Positions 8,633 through 16,668 of a stretch of 64,000 nt of DNA are shown in pieces (position 1 is the first letter of the stretch; each line of letters opens with the position of its first letter). Position numbers and translations under genes: made by a program. The DNA is from Deltaproteobacteria bacterium (GTDB lineage: Bacteria > Myxococcota_A > Polyangia > Haliangiales > Haliangiaceae), in NCBI GenBank assembly GCA_020630875.1, contig JAHDIH010000001.1, positions 124,001-188,000 on the forward strand, read 5' to 3'. The notes below the pieces were generated by a model. It searched no databases and was not told where the DNA came from. It saw only the letters and a program-made list of their open reading frames with translations.

Positions 8633-9148
8633 TTATTTGGAAGTGGGAGCGAGCTTGGTGTTGCCCTTGAATAGTAGGCCGCGAGCGGTATCGAAGTAGA
8701 GCCAGTTTCTGGACTCGGTAGAGCGGGTTGAGGTGCCCATGAAGTCTCCGTGAACGCTTAGGTTCCCCGCTTTTGAGGTGGTCAGCGCAAACTGGATGTC
8801 TTGTGGAGCGAGTTTTGTGGTGGTCTCCATCGTTTCAACCTTGGGCCTTGCCACAAGTTGTACGGTTCCTTTACCTGACAGATCTGCAAGAAACTTCCCC
8901 ATGTCCGCACAGGTCATGCCAGTGAGTCTGTTGGCAGACATTCCATTGCTCGCCAACACATCATGCATCGCACTTTGACTTGTTCTAACTCGTAGAACCT
9001 GCACGTCATGCATTACCGCTGTATCTTCCTTGATGGTTTGCTGACCATTTTCCTCGCAGGAGTTGACTCCCTCGGGAAACAGAGGGTCCGGAGTTCTTTT
9101 GCAAGCAGTGATACAAAGAGTGAGTGCGATGATTAGTTTTATTGGCAT
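8633..9148 (-). CDS. Lipoprotein, 171 aa, unknown
   Basis: Begins MPIKLIIALTLCITACKR, a lipoprotein signal with lipobox ITAC. The mature part has a stretch GTVQLVARPKVETMETTTKLAPQDIQFALT that recalls the 'ARPrv.tldg' strands of secretin-type (type II/III secretion) domains; this is a weak resemblance only. Cysteines at NSCEENG and MTCADMG may form a disulfide. Its start overlaps the end of the upstream lipoprotein gene (9139-9882) by 10 bases, so the two form an operon. It converges with the P460-like gene, with 2 bases between stops. Confidence 0.7.
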   Translation of the reverse strand: MPIKLIIALTLCITACKRTPDPLFPEGVNSCEENGQQTIKEDTAVMHDVQVLRVRTSQSAMHDVLASNGMSANRLTGMTCADMGKFLADLSGKGTVQLVARPKVETMETTTKLAPQDIQFALTTSKAGNLSVHGDFMGTSTRSTESRNWLYFDTARGLLFKGNTKLAPTSK

Positions 9149-9882
9149 GTGACCTCAATAGTGGTGGCAAAGTTTGAGTCAACCGGAATGCTGGTAACTC
9201 CGTAAGTTTGATTGCAAGTTCTTGCGCCAGGGGCGGTAAAGGTGAAGGTGTGATTTCCCGTTTCTACATCGTTGGCAATCAGGAACGGAAGTCCTGTTTG
9301 CAAAACGCTGTTGGATAGTAACCAATTGCCAGAACCATTGATTGTATAAAACGCCCCGTGACTTGCTTGAGTGACAACTTGTTCACCGCCTTGTTTACCT
9401 ACGTAGTCGACCACAATAATTCCCTTGCTTAGGTTGGGATTCGGAAGACCGAGTTGGCTTGCGATGCTGTTCCAAGAACTGTTGGGGCTAATCGTTATGT
9501 TAAGTCCGGCTTTGGATGATTTGAGATTCATCGGGCGCTGCCTTCCCACGAACCCTGTTTTTGTCGTGCGTAAGACAAAGTCGGTATTTTCAGGAACCGA
9601 GATAAAGAAGGTGCCCGTGCTTGAACTTGTGGTGGAGCTGAATGGGTAGCCATCAATTTCAACGGTGGCTCCGCTCAATGGTTGATCGTTGGCTCCACTG
9701 TAGACAATGCCACTCAGCGTCGTGAGTTCGGGAGGCGGGGCATCGACTTCAGGGGGCGCATCTATCTCTGGTGACGCATCTTTTGAAGTCGAAGGAGAAG
9801 CATCCGTCATCCCGTCTGCATCTTTCTCAAAATCATTTCCGGCCTGCGCGCATCCTATTAGAAATACCAGCGTAAATCTCAT
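9139..9882 (-). CDS. Lipoprotein with carboxypeptidase-regulatory-like domain
   Basis: A 247-residue predicted lipoprotein: MRFTLVFLIGCAQAG with lipobox LIGC. Next comes an Asp/Ala/Pro-rich linker with repeated DA(S/P)PE units (residues ~22-50), typical of myxobacterial surface proteins. Residues ~52-125 (LSGIVYSGANDQPLSGATVEIDG...STGTFFISVPENTDFVLRTTKTGFV) are a carboxypeptidase regulatory-like/transthyretin-type beta-sandwich. The C-terminal ~110 residues are beta-rich with a Cys pair and not recognised. First gene of a two-gene lipoprotein operon. Confidence 0.75.
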   Translation of the reverse strand: MRFTLVFLIGCAQAGNDFEKDADGMTDASPSTSKDASPEIDAPPEVDAPPPELTTLSGIVYSGANDQPLSGATVEIDGYPFSSTTSSSTGTFFISVPENTDFVLRTTKTGFVGRQRPMNLKSSKAGLNITISPNSSWNSIASQLGLPNPNLSKGIIVVDYVGKQGGEQVVTQASHGAFYTINGSGNWLLSNSVLQTGLPFLIANDVETGNHTFTFTAPGARTCNQTYGVTSIPVDSNFATTIEVTCQ

Positions 9883-9948
9883 GTCCGAATAGTACTCACT
9901 TTGTCCTACCTGTACTACTCAATCTTTTAAGACGTTGTATTTATTGCA

Positions 9949-10761
9949 CTAATTGGTCAGCCTTCGCTTCATTTCGCGCCATGCGGCCTCGTTGGGGCGG
10001 AAGAGTCCAAAGTGACCCAGAGTCTCTTTATCAAAATCTTGTGGGACAACATCCCAAATTTGGCTGCTGCATTGGGGCAATAGCTCTAGTAGTCCAGCAA
10101 CTGCCGCCCTTGGTGCAAACCTATCGTCACTGATAGCAATGGCCACTACGTCGGTTTGAAATTTTGAAAGTTTGTCAGCCAGCGGATTGGCGCTTGATCC
10201 GATGTATCGCTCTTTCTTGCCAAATTTTGCCCATTGGGCTGCCACTCCGGGGGGAAGGTCTTCTCCTTGCTGCAGCAACTTGTTCGGAAACTTGCCACAC
10301 AGTTTTGAGATGGGAGGAAGTACAGACCAATAAGTCCAAAGTCCGTACTTCCACAGGCCAGGCCAGTGTTTCCAATACCCACTTTGGCTAGCGACAAGTA
10401 GCGCTTTCTTTACTTTTAGTTCGGTCATGCCAATCAGTTGTCCGCCCACGCTGTGACCGACGAAGTAGATAGGACCTGAAACCAAAGATTGAAGTTTAGT
10501 GGCTGCAGCTCGCGTGTCTTCTGACCAGGACACCAAGTCTGCAGTCGACTGTCTTAGTGGCGAGGTTTTGCTTTCACCAATTCCTTCGTAGTCAAAAGTG
10601 AGGACGGTCATTCCAGACTCAGCGAGGTAGTTTGCGAATCGTTGATAGAACCTTCGAGGCACTCCCATCGCTGGGCCGATTAGTACTCCTGGTCCCGCAC
10701 TGCCGAAAAGCGTAGCGGCAATTTCTCCTCGTGTGGTTTTAATCGTTAGTTCTTTTGGCAT
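9949..10761 (-). CDS. Alpha/beta hydrolase
   Basis: A ~270-residue serine hydrolase of the alpha/beta fold. The nucleophile elbow is GHSVGG, the acid is probably in ISDDRFAP and the catalytic His in LGHFGLF; an LTFDYEGIGES strand lies before the elbow. I chose ATG 10761 (MPKELTIKTTRG) because it falls 4 bases after the stop of the upstream TfoX-like gene; the longer frame to 10800 overlaps it. Lid region residues ~150-200 are Trp/Pro-rich. Substrate unknown; the layout resembles the 'YheT-like/alpha-beta hydrolase' proteins of Proteobacteria. Confidence 0.85.
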   Translation of the reverse strand: MPKELTIKTTRGEIAATLFGSAGPGVLIGPAMGVPRRFYQRFANYLAESGMTVLTFDYEGIGESKTSPLRQSTADLVSWSEDTRAAATKLQSLVSGPIYFVGHSVGGQLIGMTELKVKKALLVASQSGYWKHWPGLWKYGLWTYWSVLPPISKLCGKFPNKLLQQGEDLPPGVAAQWAKFGKKERYIGSSANPLADKLSKFQTDVVAIAISDDRFAPRAAVAGLLELLPQCSSQIWDVVPQDFDKETLGHFGLFRPNEAAWREMKRRLTN

Positions 10762-10765
10762 GGCT

Positions 10766-11122
10766 TTACTTGGTTGGCAAAGAGGCCGCGTAACGGACAC
10801 CTCTGTCTATCCATTTTTTTAGGTCTAGGTTGGAATCTAGTCGCGTGTGATCTATGTAGAGAAACCCTGTCATTGGTCTACCTGTGAAGGTCATCACATC
10901 AGCTTCCTCTTCTTCAAGGTATTGTTCGTATGTCTCTTTACCCACGCGAATCATAAGCTTGTCTTCATTGGTGACTCCTAGCGCCATATTCCGGCCGACC
11001 ATAAAGCAAACTCCACCAAACATTCGCTTTTCAGAGAAGCTCACAGAAATTTCGCTGCGAATGCGGTGCAGCAGAGGATTGTCTTCATGTTTAGGTTTGA
11101 AACCCATTCTTTCTCTTACCAT
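10766..11122 (-). CDS. TfoX N-terminal domain protein
   Basis: A ~118-residue protein with the TfoX/Sxy N-terminal domain signature: KRMFGGVCFMVGRNMALGVTNEDKLMIRVGKE-type strands followed by MTGFLYID and a basic helix. In gamma-proteobacteria TfoX/Sxy regulates competence, but stand-alone N-domains like this are widespread and mostly uncharacterised. I prefer ATG 11122 (MVRERMGF); ATG 11140 and 11107 are possible. Co-directional and nearly contiguous with the alpha/beta hydrolase downstream. Confidence 0.8.
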   Translation of the reverse strand: MVRERMGFKPKHEDNPLLHRIRSEISVSFSEKRMFGGVCFMVGRNMALGVTNEDKLMIRVGKETYEQYLEEEEADVMTFTGRPMTGFLYIDHTRLDSNLDLKKWIDRGVRYAASLPTK

Positions 11123-11162
11123 GGTGCGCTTGCATATCAATTTAGTCTACGATGTTTTTTCG

Positions 11163-11651
11163 ATGAGGAAGTTCGACAAAACTGAATTGCTCCAATTGGT
11201 AGTTGCGGAGGTCGCAAGTGATCTGGAAACGGTAACAGCCTCTCAGCAAGCTGCTGTCGAAGGAGTGACCCACGAGGACGCAAGAGCGGAAGGCGACAAA
11301 GATATGAGGTCAACCGAAGCGAGCTACGTTGCTCGGGGATTGGCACGTCGTGCAGAAGAGTTACAGATTGCCTTGCGAAAACTCGGGCAAGTTCACTTCT
11401 CTGCAGGCCAAAAAATCGTTGGCTTGGGGGCCTTGGTGGAGCTAGAAGATCATGACAGTGAGACCGTTAGTTATCTATTTCTTTTGCCAGATGCTGGCGG
11501 TAAAAAAGTGCAATACAATCGTTGTAAAGTTACCGTGGTTACTCCTACGTCACCTCTAGGTAAGTCGCTGGTAGGAAAAGAACTCGATGATGATATTGCG
11601 GTGCGTACTCCTCAAGGAGTGAAAGAGAAAACGATTATAGGATTGCAATGA
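11163..11651 (+). CDS. GreA/GreB C-terminal domain protein
   Basis: A 162-residue protein resembling the transcription elongation factor GreA/GreB family. The C-terminal half (QKIVGLGALVELED...YLFLLPDAGGKKVQYNRCKVTVVTPTSPLGKSLVGKELDDDIAV) matches the FKBP-like Gre C-domain, with its 'v.pxSPlGraLlGk..gd.v' signature. The N-terminal ~75 residues are helical and charged (EGVTHEDARAEGDKDMRSTEASYVARGLARRAEEL) like a coiled coil, but whether the tip acidic pair is there cannot be told by eye. May bind the RNA polymerase secondary channel. Start ATG 11163 chosen because the longer frame runs through the divergent TfoX gene. It shares an ATGA overlap with the next gene. Confidence 0.8.
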   Translation: MRKFDKTELLQLVVAEVASDLETVTASQQAAVEGVTHEDARAEGDKDMRSTEASYVARGLARRAEELQIALRKLGQVHFSAGQKIVGLGALVELEDHDSETVSYLFLLPDAGGKKVQYNRCKVTVVTPTSPLGKSLVGKELDDDIAVRTPQGVKEKTIIGLQ

Positions 11652-11842
11652 ATCGAGAGATTCTCTCCTTCCATCAAGACGAACGCAGCGAGTGGGTCGC
11701 AACCCTAACTTGTGGCCATACGATTCATATGCGCCACAATCCACCGTGGCAGAATCGGCCGTGGGTGAACAAGCCAATCGAACGGCACGAACGAATCGGA
11801 GTTGCGATAGCGTGTGCCTATTGCACTGCAGCGGCCGGGTAG
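11648..11842 (+). CDS. DUF3565 domain protein
   Basis: A 64-residue protein with the complete DUF3565 pattern: FHQDERSEWVATLTCGHTIHMRHNPPWQNRPWV, then a final CAYC. The paired Cys/His residues (CGHT, HMRH, CAYC) could bind a metal, probably zinc. Function unknown in the family. The ATGA overlap with the Gre-like gene (stop 11649-11651) indicates one operon with translational coupling. Confidence 0.88.
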   Translation: MNREILSFHQDERSEWVATLTCGHTIHMRHNPPWQNRPWVNKPIERHERIGVAIACAYCTAAAG

Positions 11843-11875
11843 TGATTCAGCTGATTCAGCTGATTCAGCTGATTC
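11843..11875. repeat. 9-bp tandem repeat TGATTCAGC
   Basis: Three perfect copies of TGATTCAGC plus a partial fourth, filling the 35-base gap between the convergent DUF3565 and membrane-protein genes. The unit is a whole multiple of 3 and could expand or contract by slippage. No sign of an attachment site or terminator T-tract. Confidence 0.85.
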
Positions 11876-11877
11876 GG

Positions 11878-12246
11878 TTAATTATTTTGTCGTGCTTTTT
11901 TCGCAGCAATAAACGAACGAACGCCCAGGACGATATAAACCACGGCAAGGACGCACATCGTCGATTTTGCGTACGTACCTGCGGCATTCCCGCCCAGGTC
12001 GCCACCAAGTAGACCTAGTAGCGCTTTGGCCGTCGCTCCCACGGAGGCCAGCATCAGAACCAGCGCAATGTGAATTGCATGCATGCGCAAGTTGGGCTTG
12101 TAAATTGCCAAAGCGCCAAGAAGTGCCATAGCGACCCCGAAGAACGTAGGTATTAGTGCGGTCGGTTGTTCTGCCCCCGTCGCGAAATATCCGACCAAGC
12201 CAAGAACGATCAACAAAAAGCCCCAAAGTAGTGTAATGCGCGGCAT
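11878..12246 (-). CDS. Small four-helix membrane protein
   Basis: About 122 residues from ATG 12246 (MPRITLLWGFLLIVLG), with four hydrophobic helices separated by short loops: WGFLLIVLGLVGYF, LIPTFFGVAMALLGALAI, HIALVLMLASVGATAKALLGL and MCVLAVVYIVLGVRSFI. A basic tail (AAKKARQNN) follows. I cannot name the family; similar small membrane proteins occur in Planctomycetes and myxobacteria. The longer start at 12282 adds 12 polar residues and is less likely for a protein that begins with a membrane helix. Confidence 0.75.
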   Translation of the reverse strand: MPRITLLWGFLLIVLGLVGYFATGAEQPTALIPTFFGVAMALLGALAIYKPNLRMHAIHIALVLMLASVGATAKALLGLLGGDLGGNAAGTYAKSTMCVLAVVYIVLGVRSFIAAKKARQNN

Positions 12247-12319
12247 ATCAGGGAGTTGACGCTCCAGAGCGTTTAGAGTCAAGCGATTGAGGTCAATTGA
12301 ACGTCATATTCTCAACAGG

Positions 12320-12335
12320 TGTCAGATTTCTGACA
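12320..12335. promoter_or_regulatory. TGTCAGA-TT-TCTGACA palindrome
   Basis: A perfect 7-2-7 inverted repeat in the divergent gap between the small membrane protein and the AEP-transaminase fusion. Placed 71 bases before the transaminase start, it is in a good position for a dimeric repressor or activator. No T-tract, so not a terminator. The regulator is not identified. Confidence 0.5.
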
Positions 12336-12405
12336 TCTAGACAGTAGTGATTTCAATGATGTATCTAATGGCACGTCGATTGCTTTCTTTCGACCCAGGT
12401 GACAA

Positions 12406-14244
12406 ATGAGTAACAATTTAACTACACACGCTGTACTAATCGCTAATCGTTCGACTTTCGTAGACGGCAACGCCCTAACCGACGCTGCGATTGCAAAAAT
12501 TCAATGCCAACTCGACGTCCTAGAAAGATGCGGCATTCGAGACGTTTGCATTGTGGAATCTGCTCAGGCAGATGCCCTGGCAGATAAACTGGGTCTGAGA
12601 AACAGCAACCTTAGAGTCACCGTGCTTTCCAACAGAGGATGGCAACGAGCTTCTGGCGCCGCTCTGCTCGTCGCTGAGTCATTTATCGAGAGCGCCAATG
12701 GCCCGGTTCTTGTGGTGCCGAATGACAGGCTGCTTGATGCTTCGGATTTGAGCGAGCTCATGGAGTTTTTGTCAGATACCGATGACGCTGTGATTGCCGT
12801 GTCGGTACGAGACGACAGTCAAGCAAGCGATGACGACCGAGTGCAGTCGAACATGGTGGACCGACTCACCGACATTGGCGAAGATTTGGACACCTACGAT
12901 GGCTTGTTCACCGGTCATGCCCTTGTTCGTCACTCTATCTGCAACCAACTTAGAAAGTACGTCAACCCGCGCTTGGCTCAGGGCGTATCACAGCTGCCGC
13001 GTGTTCGCGTCAAATGCGTTTCACCTACGTGGTCCCCTTCGTCAGTAGATTCATTAAAACAAGAGGTTGATGCGATCCTTCAGCGTAAGCGTCATCCTCG
13101 TTACAAGCTATTCAACCCGGGCCCGGTGAACACCACGGCAGGTGTGAAGTCTGCGCTGGTTCACCCCGACGTCTGCCACAGAGACTCTGACTTTACCGAA
13201 CTCATGGTATCTCTTGGCAGTAAATTGCGGCGAATCTACCGAGCGACCACGGATGAGCACTCGGTGGTTGTAATTACGGGAAGCGGTTCGTCGGCGATGG
13301 AAGCTTCCATCACATCGTCGGTTGCAGAAGATCGCGCAATACTAGTGGTTGATAACGGTGCGTTTGGTGAGCGAATGCGCGAAATCTGTTCTATTCATGG
13401 TCTAAAAACCATACATCTGCGCTATCCGTGGGGAGAAATGGTGAAAGCTCGCGATATCGAGCGAAAGCTGCAAAAGCACCCAGAGATTTCTGTAGTGGCA
13501 ATGGTCCACCATGAGACGTCTGTAGGACTTCTCAATCCGGTGACGGAAGTGGGTGCTCTGTGTCGTAAGTACGACAAAATGTTTTTAGTGGATGCCGTAT
13601 CGTCGCTGGGAGCGGAGGAGATAGACGTGGTGCGTGACAATATTGATATTTGTTATGCCAGTTCTAACAAATGCCTCCACGGTATCGCGGGTGCTGCCTT
13701 CGTCTGCGTATCCAACCGAGCTTGGAAAAGATTGGATAAGATTCCCCCGCGGAGCATGTACCTGGATCTACGGCGCTACAGAAAATACATGAACGAGCTA
13801 GCGCAAACGCCATTTACTCCTGCGGTGTCGACCTACTTTGCACTGAATGCGGCATGCGACGAGTTTTTGGCCGACGGCCATGACAAGCGCCTTGCTCGTT
13901 ACAAAAGTCTCAATCGTCAATTGCGACAAGGTTTACGTAAACTCGGTGCGTTCGCGTTAACTCACACCGGGCAAGAGTCGCACAGTATCGTGACTTGCAG
14001 CGTACCGGACGGAGTCGTATTCGAGCATCTCTACGAAGCAATGAAACTTCGTGGCTACATTATCTATGGCTGCAAGTCGGTACTTGCTGGCAAATTCTTT
14101 CAAGTTGCCAACATGGGAGACATTGATTCGGAAACGGTAGCGACCTTCCTCGTAGCTCTTGAAGAGAGTATTGAACAAGTAAAAGTTGTACAAGTTGCCC
14201 CGCGCAAAAGAGTCACCAGGCTTTTTTCAAATTCAGAAGCCTAG
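12406..14244 (+). CDS. phnW: Nucleotidyltransferase-like/2-aminoethylphosphonate transaminase fusion
   Basis: A 612-residue fusion. Residues ~245-600 are a PLP-dependent class V aminotransferase of the 2-aminoethylphosphonate:pyruvate type (PhnW/AEPT): LFNPGPVNTT, the CHRDSDFTELM block, TGSGSSAMEAS, MVHHETSVGLLNP, VDAVSSLGAEEIDV and SSNKCLHGIAG, whose Lys422 should bind PLP. Residues ~1-235 have the size and strand pattern of an NTP-transferase domain, as in PntC-AEPT proteins that make CMP-aminoethylphosphonate for phosphonolipids. However, the glycine-rich LAAGxGxR loop is replaced by LIANRSTFVDG and the final W-x-D-x-D motif by WSPSSVDSL, so the N-domain may be inactive or divergent. It could act in phosphonate lipid synthesis or in AEP breakdown. 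No pepM or ppd gene lies in the window. Confidence 0.88.
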   Translation: MSNNLTTHAVLIANRSTFVDGNALTDAAIAKIQCQLDVLERCGIRDVCIVESAQADALADKLGLRNSNLRVTVLSNRGWQRASGAALLVAESFIESANGPVLVVPNDRLLDASDLSELMEFLSDTDDAVIAVSVRDDSQASDDDRVQSNMVDRLTDIGEDLDTYDGLFTGHALVRHSICNQLRKYVNPRLAQGVSQLPRVRVKCVSPTWSPSSVDSLKQEVDAILQRKRHPRYKLFNPGPVNTTAGVKSALVHPDVCHRDSDFTELMVSLGSKLRRIYRATTDEHSVVVITGSGSSAMEASITSSVAEDRAILVVDNGAFGERMREICSIHGLKTIHLRYPWGEMVKARDIERKLQKHPEISVVAMVHHETSVGLLNPVTEVGALCRKYDKMFLVDAVSSLGAEEIDVVRDNIDICYASSNKCLHGIAGAAFVCVSNRAWKRLDKIPPRSMYLDLRRYRKYMNELAQTPFTPAVSTYFALNAACDEFLADGHDKRLARYKSLNRQLRQGLRKLGAFALTHTGQESHSIVTCSVPDGVVFEHLYEAMKLRGYIIYGCKSVLAGKFFQVANMGDIDSETVATFLVALEESIEQVKVVQVAPRKRVTRLFSNSEA

Positions 14245-14251
14245 CGCCTGT

Positions 14252-15013
14252 TTAAAACAACACCGATAGTTTTGCCGGGTCATCAGTCATGATGGCGTCG
14301 GCACCGAGATCGATTAACGATTGAGCGGTTGCTATGTCGTTGATGGTCCAGAAGTGAACTTCCATGTTTAGGTCGTGGCACTTCTCGATAAGTTTTCCAC
14401 TTGCAAGCGTCACTGGTCCTTGCTTGGTCGGAATCTGTGCCGCGCTGCCAAAGTTATCGATTCTCTTTAGTACAAACTTGGGAGATAGATAAAGCATGGC
14501 CACTTCTGCTGGCGCCAAAGAGGTCCGTCCCGAGTAGCCTTGGGCCCGTACCCAACGCAACGTTTTGTAGGAAAAGCTCGCAAGCGTGACCCTCTGAGAG
14601 GCGTGAGCTGCGTCAATGATTTCGATGACCGATCGAACTGCTTTTTCCGTATGGGCTTTGATATCGATGTTCAGCGGGACCTCTGGAAAGCGCTCTAAAA
14701 CCTCAGATAGAAGCGGTATCGTGAACGTCTCGTCGGCAAACGGTCTAACCCCAGACGGCGTGCAAAAGTTTGCTCCGACGTTCCATTTTTGAAGCTCGGA
14801 AAAATCTGTATGCGCGACCACTGCGGATTTTCCGGCCATCCGTTGTCCTGTGTCGTCATGACAGACTACCACGTGACCATCTCGCGTGAGATGGACATCC
14901 ATTTCAAGAGCATTCGCTCCAACTTCTATTGCCCTTTGAAAAGAGGGAATCGTATTCTCAGGATACTCGGCAGCGGCTCCGCGATGGGCATATAGCAGTG
15001 GCATGACTGCCAT
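14252..15013 (-). CDS. Glycerophosphodiester phosphodiesterase
   Basis: A 253-residue GDPD-family TIM barrel that hydrolyses glycerophosphodiesters to glycerol-3-phosphate and an alcohol. The signatures are present: AHRGAAAEYPENTIPSF (catalytic His and Arg), ALEMDVHLTRDG (metal-binding Glu and Asp) and VVCHDDTGQR (second His). The end reads VHFWTINDIATAQSLIDLGADAIMTDDP, the classic C-terminal GDPD block. There is no signal peptide, so it is likely cytoplasmic, like UgpQ. ATG 15004 (MPLLYAHRG) is an alternative start. Convergent with the AEP-transaminase gene, 7 bases apart. Confidence 0.95.
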   Translation of the reverse strand: MAVMPLLYAHRGAAAEYPENTIPSFQRAIEVGANALEMDVHLTRDGHVVVCHDDTGQRMAGKSAVVAHTDFSELQKWNVGANFCTPSGVRPFADETFTIPLLSEVLERFPEVPLNIDIKAHTEKAVRSVIEIIDAAHASQRVTLASFSYKTLRWVRAQGYSGRTSLAPAEVAMLYLSPKFVLKRIDNFGSAAQIPTKQGPVTLASGKLIEKCHDLNMEVHFWTINDIATAQSLIDLGADAIMTDDPAKLSVLF

Positions 15014-15051
15014 GCTATTCTTAGGCTTTCAGCAAGTCACGTCGCTTGCAC

Positions 15052-16659
15052 TCAAAATTGTGCGCCGAGAACTAAGAAGCCATCTTTTCCGGAGACAGAC
15101 GCAGTGTTTACGTTCATCCCGGCGATGCTTGGCAACGAGACTCCGGATAGCATGTCATCAAGATTTCCCGAGACAAGGGTATCTAGAGATTCCATTAAAC
15201 TTGTAAGAATGTGCTCGGAGACTAAGCTCTTGTCGAACTCTAAGATTTGGAAGTCGTGGACAATGTTTTCTATGGACAGTCCCAACGTACCTGCATTGAC
15301 ATCGGCGGAAACGTCCGCGGTGAGATGTACGGCTACCGAGAAGGCTACCTTCCCATCTTTGTGTGCCGTGACAATCAGGTCGCCTACTTTGAGCGACGTA
15401 TTGTCGGTTGCGTCTACAATCGGTGGCAGTAACATTTCCAAGCTGACGCTGTCGGCTAGTTGATTGAGAACGTTGATGTTAGATGCGTCAATAGTCGGAC
15501 TGAGCGCGCCCTGGTTCCATCCCATGGCAAGGATTCTGTTAATGATGTCGTCTTCCAGAGCTACCGCCATTCCATCCTCAGGTGAACCAAACGCCGGTGG
15601 TACCATATTAGGGGTGCTGAAATATTCGAACGCGGCGGAGGCGGAAAAACCAACCTCAGTATCAATTTGTCCGCCGGTAGCATCAAAAGTCAGATCGGCG
15701 ATATCTAAAGTCAGCGCCGCCGGGGTGCCGAATAAGTCGAAACTTAAATCCGAGGTTACGTCGGAAATCATTGCTTCAATTTGTGCGGGCATTTCGTCTT
15801 GCAAGGCCGTGACGACGCCATCCTTTACTTGCTGTTCTACGTCTACAAACCAGTTGGCGATTAAGTTTAGTACGGTAGAGTCAAGTTGAAAGTTAAACTC
15901 AGTAAAGTCGGCGGTAACCGCCCCCATTTCTACTACGATGTCGCCTGGCTTAGAGATGGATATTTTCCCGCTTGCCACAAAAGTATCTGCGGTCATTGTG
16001 TAGTTGTCATTGCCGCTGATGCAGGCAATTTTATGGTCGATATCACCTGAGATTACAATGTTGGTCATGGTCGCCACGAAGTCTAGACCTCCATTGGTTG
16101 GTGTAAATTCGAAGCTGACTTGATCCTTCACAATGTCGTTCAGATTAATCGAGGCATTGAACGGAAAGCAGCCACCGCCAGTTTCCACAATCGGGTTTGC
16201 GGCGCGCAGAGGAGCGGCAAGATCGGTTTGCGCTAAGGTTTGGGAGGCTGTTGCCGCCAACATTGTAAACGCGTCAGGACTTAACTTCAGACCCATGTTT
16301 TCTGGAGATGAAGCGTCGGACGCTTTGAATTCACCGCTTAATACGGCGCGAACGTCTCGGTGGTCCGTATCTTCGGGAAGTTTGGTTTCTACGATATTCA
16401 TCCCCTGCTGGACAGCTACTTCAATGGAAAAGGCTTGATTCGATTTAACCGTATGCGCTTGCCCGTTAATCATTACGGTAGCATCAGCGTCGGTGTCTGC
16501 CGACACCATGCCTTCAACTGTCACTTTGGCTTTATCAGTGGTCGTTCCCCGGGCAGGGGCGGTTACGGTTAAGCTAGCTCCTTCGAGAACAATGATTTCT
16601 TCGGGGTTGTCGCCAGAACAACCGAATAGTAGCGATATGAGAATCAGTCTAAGAAGCAT
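15052..16659 (-). CDS. Large lipoprotein, possible lipid-binding fold
   Basis: A 535-residue predicted lipoprotein: MLLRLILISLLFGCSG with lipobox LFGC. Residues ~28-110 (LTVTAPARGTTTDKAKVTVEGMVSAD...MINGQAHTVKSNQAFSIEVAVQQGMNIVET) form an Ig-like/glucodextranase-B-type beta-sandwich. The rest repeats long amphipathic strands and helices (VKDGVVTALQDEMPAQIEAMISDV, SLKVGDLIVTAHKDGKVAFSVAVHLTADV). That layout resembles BPI/TULIP-type lipid-transfer proteins; this is an inference from pattern only. It ends ...LVLGAQF with a C-terminal aromatic residue. It follows the 1538-residue TSP3 gene on the same strand with a 9-base gap, so co-transcription is likely. Confidence 0.72.
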   Translation of the reverse strand: MLLRLILISLLFGCSGDNPEEIIVLEGASLTVTAPARGTTTDKAKVTVEGMVSADTDADATVMINGQAHTVKSNQAFSIEVAVQQGMNIVETKLPEDTDHRDVRAVLSGEFKASDASSPENMGLKLSPDAFTMLAATASQTLAQTDLAAPLRAANPIVETGGGCFPFNASINLNDIVKDQVSFEFTPTNGGLDFVATMTNIVISGDIDHKIACISGNDNYTMTADTFVASGKISISKPGDIVVEMGAVTADFTEFNFQLDSTVLNLIANWFVDVEQQVKDGVVTALQDEMPAQIEAMISDVTSDLSFDLFGTPAALTLDIADLTFDATGGQIDTEVGFSASAAFEYFSTPNMVPPAFGSPEDGMAVALEDDIINRILAMGWNQGALSPTIDASNINVLNQLADSVSLEMLLPPIVDATDNTSLKVGDLIVTAHKDGKVAFSVAVHLTADVSADVNAGTLGLSIENIVHDFQILEFDKSLVSEHILTSLMESLDTLVSGNLDDMLSGVSLPSIAGMNVNTASVSGKDGFLVLGAQF

Positions 16660-16668
16660 GTATCCATT

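Noticed and set aside
10884-11162. Extended N-terminus of the Gre-like protein
   Set aside because: Antisense to the TfoX-like gene; conserved part begins after ATG 11163.
11843-11875. Tandem repeat considered as an attachment site or terminator
   Set aside because: Simple 9-bp slippage repeat without dyad symmetry, integrase gene or T-tract.
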